A stretch of DNA of 64,000 bases from Gammaproteobacteria bacterium. Its GTDB lineage: Bacteria; Pseudomonadota; Gammaproteobacteria; DSM-16500. This document shows positions 9,247 to 18,744 of this stretch, in pieces. The DNA lies in the NCBI GenBank assembly GCA_019634835.1, contig JAHCAO010000010.1, forward strand, positions 18,642 through 82,641, read 5' to 3'. Under the pieces are notes generated by a model. The model ran no database searches, was not told the origin of the DNA, and saw nothing but the letters and a program-made list of their open reading frames with translations. A program made the position numbers and the translations under genes. Each line of letters starts with the position of its first letter. Positions within the stretch are counted from its first letter, which is position 1.

Positions 9247-12200
9247 ATGTTGCGCCAACAATTGGAATCCGCACTTAATGAAGATTTTGCATTCTATGAA
9301 GATTGGGCGATAGATTACTGCTTACAGGATTTTTACGGTAGGATAAACCAAGGGTTAGCTGTGTATCAACGTTGCTCGCAAGATTCTAATTTTAATCCAG
9401 CAGAGCAGCTTCTAAAAGAGAGTCAAAAATTATTGGCAGAAAATGCCTCGAAAGATCCAGATGATTTTGATGCAGCACAATTCATGCGGCATACGGTCAC
9501 GCCTCTTATTGCGGGTAGCATTGCTTTTAACAAGGATACATTGGAGATATGGCAGCTATTTTTTGACTCTATAGTCTTATACGCAACACAAGATGTGGAT
9601 ACAGTAATTAAGATAATACTATGTGCCATAGAGCTGATGCTGTTGCAGGGCAGGACAGTAGATGATCCACGTTTAAATTTTTTCTTATCTGAATGGAGAA
9701 CCCACTCAAACAAGTGTTCAATCCCCAAATACAATGGATATGAAAGGTTTATAGCAAACGAGGCATTAAAAATGGCAGGTATCTCAGTGCCAATCAGTAA
9801 AGTTACCTTACAGGATTCATTGGTGAATACTGATCAAGCACAGGAGGAATTGGCATTATTAGACTCGGCATTGAGAGAGGAAGCTAAGGATTTTTTTAGT
9901 TATATGCAAATCGCTGGCGACGTTAAAAATGAACAAGATTCTGATGAAGAAGACAGTTTTCCAACAGAATTGATGCAGTCAAAAGTTTTTAGGTTTATCC
10001 TGAATTTTTCTACCAATGACTACTATATTCAATTCTTTGACGAAAATGAAAAGATTAAATTAATATCTGACTTATGTTCTCTCTATTTATCACAAAAAGA
10101 AATTAAAAAAGAAATCAAACTTCTTCTTAAATATGCAGAATCAGTAAGCTGTGAAAATAAGAAGATAGCTTGTTCATTATGGTTTAATAGATCTCTTCGG
10201 AGAATAGAAAAATATAATGATATGAAAAGTCTATGTATTTTGGCGTTGTATGTATTTAAAAGTGAAGATGATGAGATAGCAAAGAGTTTTACCGAGATAA
10301 TTTTAAAGAAGCTACTGGAAAACCGAAAAAATGCGATTTTAATTAATTATATTTTAAAATCCGTATTGAAATCATTCCATTCTGCGACACTAAACGATAT
10401 TACTAGCAACAAGAATTTAGCACAATTTGTTACTGTCATTGCATTATCATTAAATGAAAATGACCTGCCTGATATAAAAAAATTAATTGATCAAGTAATC
10501 GAACAATGTCTGCAATATCAAAGCAAACAGGCCATGGTGATTTATGAGGACATTAATGAGTATAATCAAGACAGTGTTGATGCAATGGCTGTGCCAAGGG
10601 CAAAAAAGATGCTGCTTCATTTTACCAATGAAGAGAGCCTGGATAAATTAGCAAAAAAATATGAACAAGTATTGGATCTGACACCAGTACAGTATCAACT
10701 TAGTCTTGATAATCTAATTGAGAAATATAGTGATAATATCATCGATATACTATTGCCTATTTTCGACAAAAGAACACCGGATATCTTAGCGTTACTTATA
10801 AACACTTCTTTGATTGGTATTAACCGATTTCTTGAAATAAATTTCTTTGTCTTGAAGAAATATAATTACATTAAAAATTTACAATTACTTGATTATAAAT
10901 CAGAAAAAAACCTCGTGGAAGTTTTTCAGATGCTAAATATCATGCCAAATAAAAATGCTGATAAACACTACAAATATATTAGGAGACTACTAAGATCTAT
11001 TGATACTAAAAAATTAGTTTATGAGGATTTTGTTAAAAATCTGCGATCCTATTTTATTGGATTTTTTTTGGAGGAAATGAATTTAGATATAAGCGAAGAA
11101 GAGTTGATAAAAAGCCATATATACTCTCCCACCGAACTAATAAGCATATTCGTTGGATACCAAAGGTATAGTACTAACGGTTATATGCCAATCCTGAAGG
11201 GAATTTTAAAATGCTACTTGCAAAGCTCAACGCACCGATTACAAGATTTTCTTTGGGACAAAAATCAACCGGATTATTCTGGAAAATTAATTGCAAGTAA
11301 TAATAATAAAATACATGTGGAATTTGAGAAGCTAGGAATTAATCCAAATGTTGCTTTTAAATATCCTTACGAGTGTCAATTTGAAGTGGTTGCACCTGAG
11401 CAAGTAGATATCAATCAGAGAGTTGTTGTCGTTTGGACAGAAATAAATGAATTATCAAGTAAATTAAAAATGCTCCTTAGTGATGAAAGCGTAAAACAGT
11501 TTCTATTTAGCAATAACTCGGTGGCATTTCTTGAAAGCATCGACAGAAAAATTACTAACTACATCACGCAAATTAATAAAAGATGCAAAAAAAATGAAAT
11601 GGTGGTTGTCAATAACTGGGCAATGATTGATTTTATTGTCAATCAAACGAATTGTCAGTTACTCAAAAAACTAATGACTGATTTAGAAAAATTAAAACCT
11701 GTATTAACAGGGCTCATACAAAAACAGCCTATTCCAGCACTAGAATTAGTTTCTGCATTTAATCAACATACGATCGATCATATTAAAGACTTAGATATAG
11801 CTCTTACGAGTGCAAAAGAGATTAAGGTAAAAGATAGCATAAAGCGGCCGAGGAAATTTCGAATGGTTGTTTGGGACAAGTCTGATCCAAAGACGTTGCT
11901 TCTCGGCAATTATCTCAGCTGTTGTTTAGCAACGGACAGCACTCAGTTTCCAGCAATTATAGAGAGAATTATTGATTGTGCCATGAATATGACGGTTGTA
12001 ATTGATGAAGAAACTAACGAACCCATCAGTGGTGCGTGGTTATATTTTGCAACAGATGTAAGAACTGGAAAACCCTATCTTGTTGCCAATTTCATTGAAA
12101 TGAGAGCAAACATTGCTCAGCATCAAAGTCTGCTACGGGATATCATTTTGTCACAGCTAATCAAATTTACTGGTGAATATGCAAGTTATGTATTAGGTGC

Positions 12201-12645
12201 TGCAAGTAACAAGATTTCTACCGAACAACCTGAGGTTGATTTCAGAATGGCGCCATTAGAATATGGCAACATATCGGATTTGGTGTTTTTTCAAAGAGAG
12301 AATCATTGTATGCAGAAAATTGGCCCTATGTCTCTGGAAAGCAGATTTGATGATTACTACCTGAGGTCTGCAGGTTGTGTAAAGCAATTTTATAGATATT
12401 CTGCTGTGGATTTGCAATTGCGGTTTGCAAATATCGAGGCATATATCTTCTCATCAACTGTTGTAAATCGTGCTAAAGGTAACAAGAAACCAACTAGTAT
12501 TTCTGAGTTACATGCTAATAGGATGATGATTACACAGCCTAGTGTTGAGCCTAGATATCGAAGTATATTTCATGGAATTCCCAATGCTAAAAAGGCAGTA
12601 GTCTCGACACCGTCGATAGGAAGTTCTGGGAGAAAAGTGATTTGA
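9247..12645 (+). CDS. Large orphan protein of 1132 residues, possible host-directed effector
   Basis: Not recognised as a named family. It starts at ATG 9247 behind a good ribosome binding site (CGAGGAAAATT). No signal peptide or membrane segment is visible. Residues 1 to about 860 are Leu/Lys/Glu/Asn-rich, consistent with an all-helical scaffold. The last 260 residues differ: from about 870 (FRMVVWDKSD) there is a compact alpha/beta-looking segment with LGNYLSCCLATD (Cys pair near 890), then VVIDEE-x(6)-SGAWLY and VANFIEM. A GNAT-like acyltransferase fold is one possibility for that segment, but this is a guess from the strand pattern. Lysine/asparagine-rich composition differs from the adjacent pur genes, as in other orphan loci of this window. 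Confidence 0.75.
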   Translation: MLRQQLESALNEDFAFYEDWAIDYCLQDFYGRINQGLAVYQRCSQDSNFNPAEQLLKESQKLLAENASKDPDDFDAAQFMRHTVTPLIAGSIAFNKDTLEIWQLFFDSIVLYATQDVDTVIKIILCAIELMLLQGRTVDDPRLNFFLSEWRTHSNKCSIPKYNGYERFIANEALKMAGISVPISKVTLQDSLVNTDQAQEELALLDSALREEAKDFFSYMQIAGDVKNEQDSDEEDSFPTELMQSKVFRFILNFSTNDYYIQFFDENEKIKLISDLCSLYLSQKEIKKEIKLLLKYAESVSCENKKIACSLWFNRSLRRIEKYNDMKSLCILALYVFKSEDDEIAKSFTEIILKKLLENRKNAILINYILKSVLKSFHSATLNDITSNKNLAQFVTVIALSLNENDLPDIKKLIDQVIEQCLQYQSKQAMVIYEDINEYNQDSVDAMAVPRAKKMLLHFTNEESLDKLAKKYEQVLDLTPVQYQLSLDNLIEKYSDNIIDILLPIFDKRTPDILALLINTSLIGINRFLEINFFVLKKYNYIKNLQLLDYKSEKNLVEVFQMLNIMPNKNADKHYKYIRRLLRSIDTKKLVYEDFVKNLRSYFIGFFLEEMNLDISEEELIKSHIYSPTELISIFVGYQRYSTNGYMPILKGILKCYLQSSTHRLQDFLWDKNQPDYSGKLIASNNNKIHVEFEKLGINPNVAFKYPYECQFEVVAPEQVDINQRVVVVWTEINELSSKLKMLLSDESVKQFLFSNNSVAFLESIDRKITNYITQINKRCKKNEMVVVNNWAMIDFIVNQTNCQLLKKLMTDLEKLKPVLTGLIQKQPIPALELVSAFNQHTIDHIKDLDIALTSAKEIKVKDSIKRPRKFRMVVWDKSDPKTLLLGNYLSCCLATDSTQFPAIIERIIDCAMNMTVVIDEETNEPISGAWLYFATDVRTGKPYLVANFIEMRANIAQHQSLLRDIILSQLIKFTGEYASYVLGAASNKISTEQPEVDFRMAPLEYGNISDLVFFQRENHCMQKIGPMSLESRFDDYYLRSAGCVKQFYRYSAVDLQLRFANIEAYIFSSTVVNRAKGNKKPTSISELHANRMMITQPSVEPRYRSIFHGIPNAKKAVVSTPSIGSSGRKVI

Positions 12646-12705
12646 GCACCGTCGCATCATCTAAACGGTAGGAACAAGTATGCACTTATGTGAAGTATAA
12701 AAAAT

Positions 12706-13605
12706 TCAGTCACTCTGTGGTTGAGTTTGATCGTTTGCCACGACGCAACAAATACCGGAAATGATTAATATCATTGCAGCAATGGTCGGCAAACTAATAG
12801 TTTCATGCATATAAGCAGACGAGATGATAAGGCTGACGACGGGAACTAATAAGAAGCCTAAAGAGATAACAATAGTTGGCAATTCTTTATTGACCACTAA
12901 ACCACTCCAATAAGACAATCCTGTGACAAGTATGCCGGTATAGACGAGAGAGAGTATTAAAGAAGTATTCCAATGAACAGAAATGAATGGTTCATGAAGC
13001 CAGGCAAAAGCTAAGATAGGAATGGTGCCAATCAAGAGTTGCCAAGGGATAAGTTCTAGTGGTGACTTAGACCATTGCATGTAGCGGGCACATAACATGG
13101 AAATGGCCCAACATAGCGAAGCCAGCAAAAGCATTGCAGCGCCAAATAAGACTTTTGTATTGGTCCAATTCATTTCCCAAGGACTGAGTAGAATAACTAG
13201 CCCACTAATACCTAGCGCAAATCCAATCCAGCGGAAGGTACCCACTTTTTCGTTGAAAAACAGAGTAGTAGCAGGCATGACCCACAACGGTGTGGTGTAA
13301 GCTAATAGCGAAGAGCGACCGGCAGGAAGATAAGCAAGCCCAAAATTAGTCAGTAAAATATAGATACTAATTTGCAATAAACCAATGATGAGAATAAGAG
13401 GATAATCTTTACGTTGAGGGAGAGAAAATTTGCCCATTGCAATCACAATCAGCATCATGGTTGCTGTGCCTACAATCAGTCTGGTGGCAGTATACCAAGT
13501 AGGGGACATGTATGTGAGACCAATTTTATTAATTGGCCAAGCCATTCCCCAGCTAATGACAATAAATATAAATAGACCAAGAATTCGAAAATTAATATTT
13601 CCCAT
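12706..13605 (-). CDS. EamA-family (drug/metabolite transporter superfamily) permease
   Basis: Inner-membrane transporter-like protein of 299 residues with about ten hydrophobic helices arranged as two EamA repeats of five. Typical segments are FIVISWGMAWPINKIGL at the N-terminus, LLAYTTPLWVMPATTLFF in the first repeat, and IVISLGFLLVPVVSLIIS in the second. The substrate cannot be predicted; family members export amino acids, metabolites or drugs. It is a single gene, convergent with the large orphan upstream and divergent from purH. The ATG at 13605 is the natural start, with the next in-frame options too far inside the first helix. Confidence 0.88.
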   Translation of the reverse strand: MGNINFRILGLFIFIVISWGMAWPINKIGLTYMSPTWYTATRLIVGTATMMLIVIAMGKFSLPQRKDYPLILIIGLLQISIYILLTNFGLAYLPAGRSSLLAYTTPLWVMPATTLFFNEKVGTFRWIGFALGISGLVILLSPWEMNWTNTKVLFGAAMLLLASLCWAISMLCARYMQWSKSPLELIPWQLLIGTIPILAFAWLHEPFISVHWNTSLILSLVYTGILVTGLSYWSGLVVNKELPTIVISLGFLLVPVVSLIISSAYMHETISLPTIAAMILIISGICCVVANDQTQPQSD

Positions 13606-13688
13606 GAGGCAGGCCTTAGTATAATTGTCTTGTATGTTTTGGGCTCATTATACCCGTAATTTAAACGCTTACACTTAAAATTTGTATA

Positions 13689-13800
13689 TTCGTTTAACCT
13701 GTTAAAAATTTAAGATTAGCGCCCTCTTGCGAAGGTTGCCTATTTAAGCGGGAAGATGTGCTGAACTATCATGGTCGTAGACAAGAGGATCCGGGTTGGG
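13689..13800. repeat. Intergenic repeat family A, copy 2
   Basis: Second copy of the element seen after purN. It has CGTTTAACCTGTTAAAAATTT, then AAGATTAGCGCC, a CCT-loop-AGG hairpin, and GTCGTAGACAAGAGGATCC at the same distance as in copy 1. It lies in the purH upstream region. Together with the following 150 bases it can form several stems, including CTATCATGG with CCACGATAG (one mismatch). Confidence 0.6.
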
Positions 13801-13941
13801 AGTGGGCTGAACAACCTGGAGGACACGACCCAGTCACACCACGATAGTGGGGTGAGTCAGTCTGTGGTAGGACGACTGTAGGTCAATCCATGGACAATGG
13901 CTTAATCCTCCAACGTCTCTTTCTAAATTTTAATGGACCGC
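13801..13941 (+). other. Structured intergenic region upstream of purH, possible RNA leader or small RNA
   Basis: GC-richer than the flanking intergenic DNA, with several short complementary segments and no open frame. The 3' edge TCTAAATTTTA can pair loosely with TTAAAAATTTAAGA at the 5' edge of the adjacent repeat, closing a region of about 240 bases. I could not match it to 6S RNA, RNase P RNA, tmRNA or a known purine riboswitch. It may simply be the rest of the repeat element. Confidence 0.35.
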
Positions 13942-13947
13942 TATAAT
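13942..13947 (+). promoter_or_regulatory. Candidate purH -10 box
   Basis: A perfect TATAAT hexamer 26 bases before the purH ATG. No convincing -35 hexamer is present at 16-18 bases upstream, so the assignment rests on the -10 alone. Confidence 0.4.
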
Positions 13948-13973
13948 ATGCTCACACACATAAGAGATAAAAT

Positions 13974-15515
13974 ATGAAACATATTCCTATTAGATGTGCA
14001 TTACTTTCTGTCTCAGATAAAACAGGTATTGTTGAGTTTGCCAAAAGCCTTATTCATCAAGGCGTGGATATTATATCTACCGGCGGGACGAGTAAAATAC
14101 TGTGTGATGCTAATATTCCGCATCGGCAAGTAGAAGAGGTCACCGGATTACCTGAAATGCTAGATGGCCGTGTTAAGACGCTGCATCCTAAAATACATGG
14201 CGGCATACTGGGCCGCCGCGACGATCATGCGATGGAAGCAGTGCAACATCAAATTCATTGGATTGATTTAGTCGTCGTCAACTTTTATCCGTTTGCTGCA
14301 GCAGTTAATGACAAGAAAGATATAAGTTGGGAGGACGTGGTTGAGTATATTGATATTGGTGGGCCAACCATGGTGCGCGCCGCAGCCAAGAATTTTGCTT
14401 GGGTAGGAGTGGTAGTGGATCCCAAGGATTATGCGCAAATCACCACTGAGATAGAAAGCTCAAATGGATTAGGGATTAGCACGAGAAAGAATCTCGCAGA
14501 AAAAGCATTTGCGCTCACGGCTCACTATGATGGGATGATCCATCAGTATTTTTTACAGAGAGAGGAAAATCAGCGGGAATGTCCACCTTATGTTGATTTG
14601 CAATTAGAAAAATTAGCTGAATTACGTTACGGTGAAAATCCGCATCAGAAAGCGTGCGCTTATCAATTTAAGCAACATCAGCAAGGTGTTTTGTCTGCTG
14701 CGCAACATCAAGGCAAGCCGCTATCTTACAATAACATTCTTGATACGGAAGCGGCATGGGCGTGTGTCGGTGAATTTAGTGATCCAGCCTGTGTTGTTGT
14801 AAAACATGCCAATCCATGTGGCGTAGCGACTTCTGCCACCATTGATGATGCTTATACATTGGCTTATCAAGCAGATTCACAGTCAGCATTTGGCGGTATC
14901 ATTGCGTTGAACCGCCCATGTACTAAAGCAATAGCTGAAGCGATAGCCAATATCTTTGTGGAAGTCATCATTGCTCCAGCTTATACGCAGGAAGCACTGA
15001 CAATCCTAGGAAGTAAGCCTGCTTTACGTGTACTTGAAATGTTGGTTCAACGTGACCAACGATGGGAGATGAAGTTTATTACAGGTGGTATCCTCATGCA
15101 GGAGAAAGATGTCCAAGTGATTCTAGCCAGCGACCTAAAAGTCGTTACTAGTATGAAGCCCAATCAAGAAGACATTGACGCAATGCTATTCGCTTGGCGG
15201 GTCCTGAAACATATAAAATCAAATGGTATTTTACTTGCCAAGCAAAATGCCACTGTTGGAATTGGTGCGGGGCAAGTTTCTCGTATCGATGCGGTGGATT
15301 TGGCTGTGCGCAAAGCGGGAGAAAGGATTCAAAATACGGTGTTGGCCTCTGATGCATTTTTTCCTTTTCGTGATAGTATCGATAGGTTGGGTGGTACTGG
15401 TGTGCGAGCAATTATCCAACCTGGTGGTTCAATGCGTGATGAGGAAGTGATTGCAGCTTGTAATGAACACAAGATTGCGATGGTATTTACCGGCAAAAGA
15501 TGTTTTAGGCATTAG
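13974..15515 (+). CDS. purH: Bifunctional AICAR transformylase / IMP cyclohydrolase PurH
   Basis: Performs the last two steps of IMP synthesis: formylation of AICAR from 10-formyltetrahydrofolate, then ring closure. The N-terminal cyclohydrolase domain shows LLSVSDKTGIVEFA, ISTGGTSKIL and the HPKIHGGILGRRD loop. The C-terminal transformylase domain shows LRYGENPHQKA, VVKHANPCGVA, SAFGGIIALN and GIGAGQVSRIDAV. Length 513 is normal. It is separated from the purL-N operon by about 5 kb but belongs to the same pathway. The ATG at 13974 follows a purine-rich TAAGAGATAA. Confidence 0.96.
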   Translation: MKHIPIRCALLSVSDKTGIVEFAKSLIHQGVDIISTGGTSKILCDANIPHRQVEEVTGLPEMLDGRVKTLHPKIHGGILGRRDDHAMEAVQHQIHWIDLVVVNFYPFAAAVNDKKDISWEDVVEYIDIGGPTMVRAAAKNFAWVGVVVDPKDYAQITTEIESSNGLGISTRKNLAEKAFALTAHYDGMIHQYFLQREENQRECPPYVDLQLEKLAELRYGENPHQKACAYQFKQHQQGVLSAAQHQGKPLSYNNILDTEAAWACVGEFSDPACVVVKHANPCGVATSATIDDAYTLAYQADSQSAFGGIIALNRPCTKAIAEAIANIFVEVIIAPAYTQEALTILGSKPALRVLEMLVQRDQRWEMKFITGGILMQEKDVQVILASDLKVVTSMKPNQEDIDAMLFAWRVLKHIKSNGILLAKQNATVGIGAGQVSRIDAVDLAVRKAGERIQNTVLASDAFFPFRDSIDRLGGTGVRAIIQPGGSMRDEEVIAACNEHKIAMVFTGKRCFRH

Positions 15516-15518
15516 GGG

Positions 15519-15693
15519 TAAATGTTCAGTGGTCGTAGTATTGGAGTTAGTCTGCTCCTTTTATTTTTTTATATGAGGGAAAGTGGACAGGAGTCCACTT
15601 TAGCAAAAGCCGGAAGGGAAACGTCTTTTGCGACCGAATATAAAAAAATAAAAGGAGCAGACTAACTCCAATACTACGACCACTGAACATTTA
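15519..15693. mobile_element. MITE-like element with perfect 56-bp terminal inverted repeats
   Basis: Left arm 15519-15574 and right arm 15638-15693 are exact reverse complements over 56 bases. The 63-base centre holds two further hairpins: AAGTGGAC-AGGA-GTCCACTT, perfect, and GCAAAAG...CTTTTGC. As single-stranded DNA or RNA it would form a three-armed structure. There is no open frame. The perfection of the arms suggests recent arrival or maintenance by selection. It sits exactly between purH and purE and may stop transcription in both directions. Confidence 0.85.
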
Positions 15694-15727
15694 TCATTAG
15701 ACCCTATTCTCGCCGCAAAAAATAATC

Positions 15728-15736
15728 TGGTATGAT
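15728..15736 (+). promoter_or_regulatory. Candidate purE extended -10 promoter
   Basis: TGGTATGAT fits an extended -10 element (TGnTATGAT), placed 24 bases before the purE ATG. No good -35 is visible, as is usual for extended -10 promoters. Confidence 0.45.
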
Positions 15737-15759
15737 GGCAATTTCTTTCGGGGACGGCT

Positions 15760-16254
15760 ATGTCAAAACCATTGGTATCGATTGTGATGGGATCCAAGTC
15801 AGATTGGAGTGTGATGGAAGAAGCCAGCTTAATGCTGGACAAGCTCAATGTTTCTCATGAAGCGCGTGCTTTGTCAGCACACAGGACACCAGATGCTTTG
15901 TTTGAGTATATCAAGTCAGCGGAACAACGCGGTGTTGAGGTGTTTATTGCAGCAGCGGGGGGTGCCGCACATTTGCCAGGTGTGGTGGCAGCCAAGACTT
16001 TCATTCCGGTATTGGGTGTGCCCATGCCGTCATCCACTTTCACGAATGGATTAGATGCGCTATTGTCGATTGTGCAAATGCCAGCGGGTATTCCGGTGGG
16101 TACATTGGCAGTCGGCAAAGCAGGAGCTATTAATGCAGCGATATTAGCAGCAAGCATTCTTGGAAATAAATATCCTGAATATCATGAAGCGGTGCGAAAA
16201 CATCGTGAAAAACAGGCCCAAGCGGTATTAGAAAATTCAGAATTGAAGGGATAA
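15760..16254 (+). CDS. purE: N5-carboxyaminoimidazole ribonucleotide mutase PurE
   Basis: Small alpha/beta protein converting N5-CAIR to CAIR. Class I PurE motifs are clear: [14 protein letters not shown], the catalytic His in [23 protein letters not shown], and [23 protein letters not shown]. Length 164 is usual. Class I PurE normally needs PurK to make N5-CAIR; purK is not in this window. The stop lies 4 bases before glyA, so the two are probably cotranscribed. Confidence 0.95.
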   Translation: MSKPLVSIVMGSKSDWSVMEEASLMLDKLNVSHEARALSAHRTPDALFEYIKSAEQRGVEVFIAAAGGAAHLPGVVAAKTFIPVLGVPMPSSTFTNGLDALLSIVQMPAGIPVGTLAVGKAGAINAAILAASILGNKYPEYHEAVRKHREKQAQAVLENSELKG

Positions 16255-16258
16255 AACC

Positions 16259-17512
16259 ATGTTTTCCCATGAACCATTACATGAATTTGATCCAGCTATC
16301 TGGCAAGTGATAGAAAGTGAAAAACAACGCCAAGAAGATCACATAGAATTAATTGCTTCAGAAAATTATGTTAGCCCTAATGTATTAGCGGTGCAGGGAT
16401 CTGTACTGACGAATAAATATGCCGAAGGGTATCCGGGTAAGCGATATTATGGTGGCTGCGAATTTGTAGATGTTGGAGAAAATCTCGCTATTGAGAGAGC
16501 AAAAAAATTATTTGGTGCAGATTATGTTAATGTGCAACCGCATTCTGGTTCACAGGCCAACGCGGCTGCCTATGCAGCCATGATTCATCCTGGTGATGTG
16601 GTGTTGGGCATGAATCTTGCGCATGGCGGTCATTTGACACACGGTTCTCCAGTTAATTTTTCTGGCAAACTTTATCAATTTTATTCATACGGGATACATC
16701 CAGAGACAGGCGAAATTAATTATGATGAGGCAGCTCAATTAGCTAAAGCGCATCAACCTAAACTGATTGTCACGGGATTTTCCGCTTATTCACGTATTGT
16801 AGATTGGCAGCGTTTCCGTGATATAGCGGACAGTGTTGGTGCCTATCTTTTGTCTGATATTGCACATGTGGCGGGCTTGATTGCGGTGGGCTTGTATCCA
16901 TCTCCTGTTAATATTGCGGATGTTACCACAACGACGACGCATAAAACTTTACGTGGTCCGCGTGGCGGTATGATCATGGCAAAGGCAAACCCAGAGCTGG
17001 AAAAAAAATTAAATTCGGCGGTGTTTCCTGGTGCACAAGGCGGCCCGTTAGAGCATGTGATTGCAGCAAAAGCGGTGTCTTTTCTGGAGGCGCTACAACC
17101 TGAGTTTAAAGTTTATCAACAGCAAGTTCTCAATAATGCGCGGACAATGGCCAAGGTGATCATGAAACGTGGTTATAAAATAGTGAGCGGTGGTACTGAC
17201 GATCATTTGATGTTAATTGATTTAATTGACAAAAAAATCACTGGTAAAGAAGCAGAAGCAGCTTTGGGCCGAGCTTGTATCACTACGAATAAAAATGCCG
17301 TGCCCCATGATCCGCAATCACCATTTATTACCAGCGGGATTCGTATTGGTTCACCTGCTGTGACCACACGTGGCTTCAAAGAACCAGAATGTGAGCAAGT
17401 AGCAAGTTGGATTTGTGATATTTTAGATGATTTGCAAAATGAAGCGACCATCTCTCGCATCAAAATGGAAGCTGCCACTTTATGCAAAAAGTATCCGGTT
17501 TATAACAGATAA
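16259..17512 (+). CDS. glyA: Serine hydroxymethyltransferase GlyA
   Basis: PLP enzyme interconverting serine and glycine while charging tetrahydrofolate with a one-carbon unit. It supplies glycine to PurD and one-carbon units for PurN and PurH, so its place behind purE is functionally sensible. Motifs: [15 protein letters not shown], the [12 protein letters not shown] segment, [10 protein letters not shown], and the Schiff-base lysine in [14 protein letters not shown]. Length 417 is typical. ATG at 16259 follows AAGGGATAAAACC, a workable ribosome binding site overlapping the purE stop. Confidence 0.96.
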   Translation: MFSHEPLHEFDPAIWQVIESEKQRQEDHIELIASENYVSPNVLAVQGSVLTNKYAEGYPGKRYYGGCEFVDVGENLAIERAKKLFGADYVNVQPHSGSQANAAAYAAMIHPGDVVLGMNLAHGGHLTHGSPVNFSGKLYQFYSYGIHPETGEINYDEAAQLAKAHQPKLIVTGFSAYSRIVDWQRFRDIADSVGAYLLSDIAHVAGLIAVGLYPSPVNIADVTTTTTHKTLRGPRGGMIMAKANPELEKKLNSAVFPGAQGGPLEHVIAAKAVSFLEALQPEFKVYQQQVLNNARTMAKVIMKRGYKIVSGGTDDHLMLIDLIDKKITGKEAEAALGRACITTNKNAVPHDPQSPFITSGIRIGSPAVTTRGFKEPECEQVASWICDILDDLQNEATISRIKMEAATLCKKYPVYNR

Positions 17513-17669
17513 ACACTAGGGTCAAAATCAATCGTTCAAGCGGAGCTCTTTCCTTACTTTCTAAGTTAAAGGAAAAGCGACTCTTACAAGAACTGCTCTC
17601 CGGCATGGTTTAACTGTAGAATAACTTTTATTAAAAGTGGTTAATAATTTCGTCATTACTGTTTGCTAA

Positions 17670-18142
17670 AATTCTCTACAACTACAATTTAAGAAACAAA
17701 GCGAAGAGGATAAAACCCTGCAGCGCAATAATGAGAAGAAGTACTACTACAAGCGTACGATTGCTGATTTTAACAAAGCCATTGAGCTGACCCGGATTAT
17801 GTGGAAGCCAAAAAAAACCTAGCAGAGATCATGGCAAAACATGACAAATCTGATCTTTTCGATGTCCTTAAAGAACTTCCCAACAAAAAACAAATCCCAT
17901 TACTAAGGCAATGCTTGGATAAGAATACGGTACTAGGAGAAAGGTTTTGGAAGCAGGAAGGAGTACACGCATGTAGTAAGGAAAGGGGTACATTGAAGAA
18001 AATTCAGGATCAATTATCATATTTGGAAGGATCTATGCCTAGGATTGTTGATACTAAGTCCTTCCACTTAACAATATTTCGTACTAAAAATCAACTAACA
18101 CCAGAGCGTGCTGAGCTTATTGCGATACACAACAAATTGTAA
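17670..18142 (+). pseudogene. Remnant of a TPR-repeat protein, frameshifted
   Basis: Two frames together read as one tetratricopeptide protein. The first frame (about 17670-17790) contains YYYKRTIADFNKAIELT. The second, from about 17790, continues as PDYVEAKKNLAEIMAKHD. Joined, they give the classic TPR helix pair DFNKAIEL-x-PDYVEAKKNLAEI, interrupted by a single missing base near 17791. The downstream 100 codons (to the TAA at 18142) are not recognised. There is no credible start or promoter. The stop is directly adjacent to the convergent idi stop. It is most likely a decaying gene; a sequencing error at the frameshift would be the alternative. Confidence 0.6.
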
Positions 18143-18685
18143 CTAGATTGAAGGATAAGTGTATAAGTGTAACTTTACCAACGTTAATGCTTGTTGTAAC
18201 CAGGGAGTGAATTTCTCTGGATACAACACTATTTCTGACTCTAAAACAGGTAGTGTTATCCATCGATAATCATGCACTTCATCAGAGTTAGGATAGATGG
18301 GTTGGTTGGGGAGAGTTTCGCCTACTAATACATGGTCTATTTCATGCTCTGATAAGCCATTTGCAAAATGTGCATTATACTGAAACCACCCTAGATTTGT
18401 TAAAGGTGTCATCATCCCTAATTCTTCTTTTAGCCGTCTTTGGCTGGCAGCGAGGATGGTTTCGCCAGCTCGAGGATGAGAGCAACAAGTATTCGTCCAT
18501 AGTCCAGGTGAATGGTACTTATGTAGAGCGCGCTGCTGCAACAAGATTTCTAACTGTGGGACTCGGCGGAAGATAAAGACAGAAAAAGCTCTATGCAGTA
18601 GATTTTTTTTATGTGCTTCTAATTTTTCTACTATGCCAATCTCATTGTCTTGCGTGTCAACCAGAATAACGTACTCGGTGGTCAT
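18143..18685 (-). CDS. idi: Isopentenyl-diphosphate delta-isomerase, type I (Nudix)
   Basis: Interconverts IPP and DMAPP, essential in organisms that make IPP by the mevalonate route because that route yields only IPP. Nudix-type IDI features: LHRAFSVFIF, catalytic Cys in WTNTCCSHP, the metal-binding HPRAGE-x-I segment, RRLKEELG and E residues in SEHEIDHVL. Start at 18685 (MTTEYVILVD) was preferred over the upstream in-frame codon because it leaves the normal short N-terminus of about 180 residues. It is divergent from the HMG-CoA reductase gene, so the two probably share a control region. Confidence 0.93.
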   Translation of the reverse strand: MTTEYVILVDTQDNEIGIVEKLEAHKKNLLHRAFSVFIFRRVPQLEILLQQRALHKYHSPGLWTNTCCSHPRAGETILAASQRRLKEELGMMTPLTNLGWFQYNAHFANGLSEHEIDHVLVGETLPNQPIYPNSDEVHDYRWITLPVLESEIVLYPEKFTPWLQQALTLVKLHLYTYPSI

Positions 18686-18744
18686 GGGCGATTGTGACCC
18701 GTCGGCATGCATTCAGTTGCTGTCATAACACATTTTCCAGTAGA

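Noticed and set aside
9205..9247. PmrA box upstream of the 1132-residue orphan
   Set aside because: TTAA pairs occur with a 10-base period, but the known consensus has an 11-base period and a central TT that does not line up.
13689..13947. 6S RNA, RNase P RNA, tmRNA or purine riboswitch upstream of purH
   Set aside because: None of the conserved core sequences of these RNAs could be found; only generic stems are visible.
15148..15450. Three overlapping frames of 60-87 codons inside the purH 3' end
   Set aside because: Shadows of purH, which is full length and carries all motifs.
17549..17575. TTTCCTT/AAGGAAA hairpin after glyA as a terminator
   Set aside because: Short AT-rich stem with a 13-base loop and no following T-run; too weak to call.
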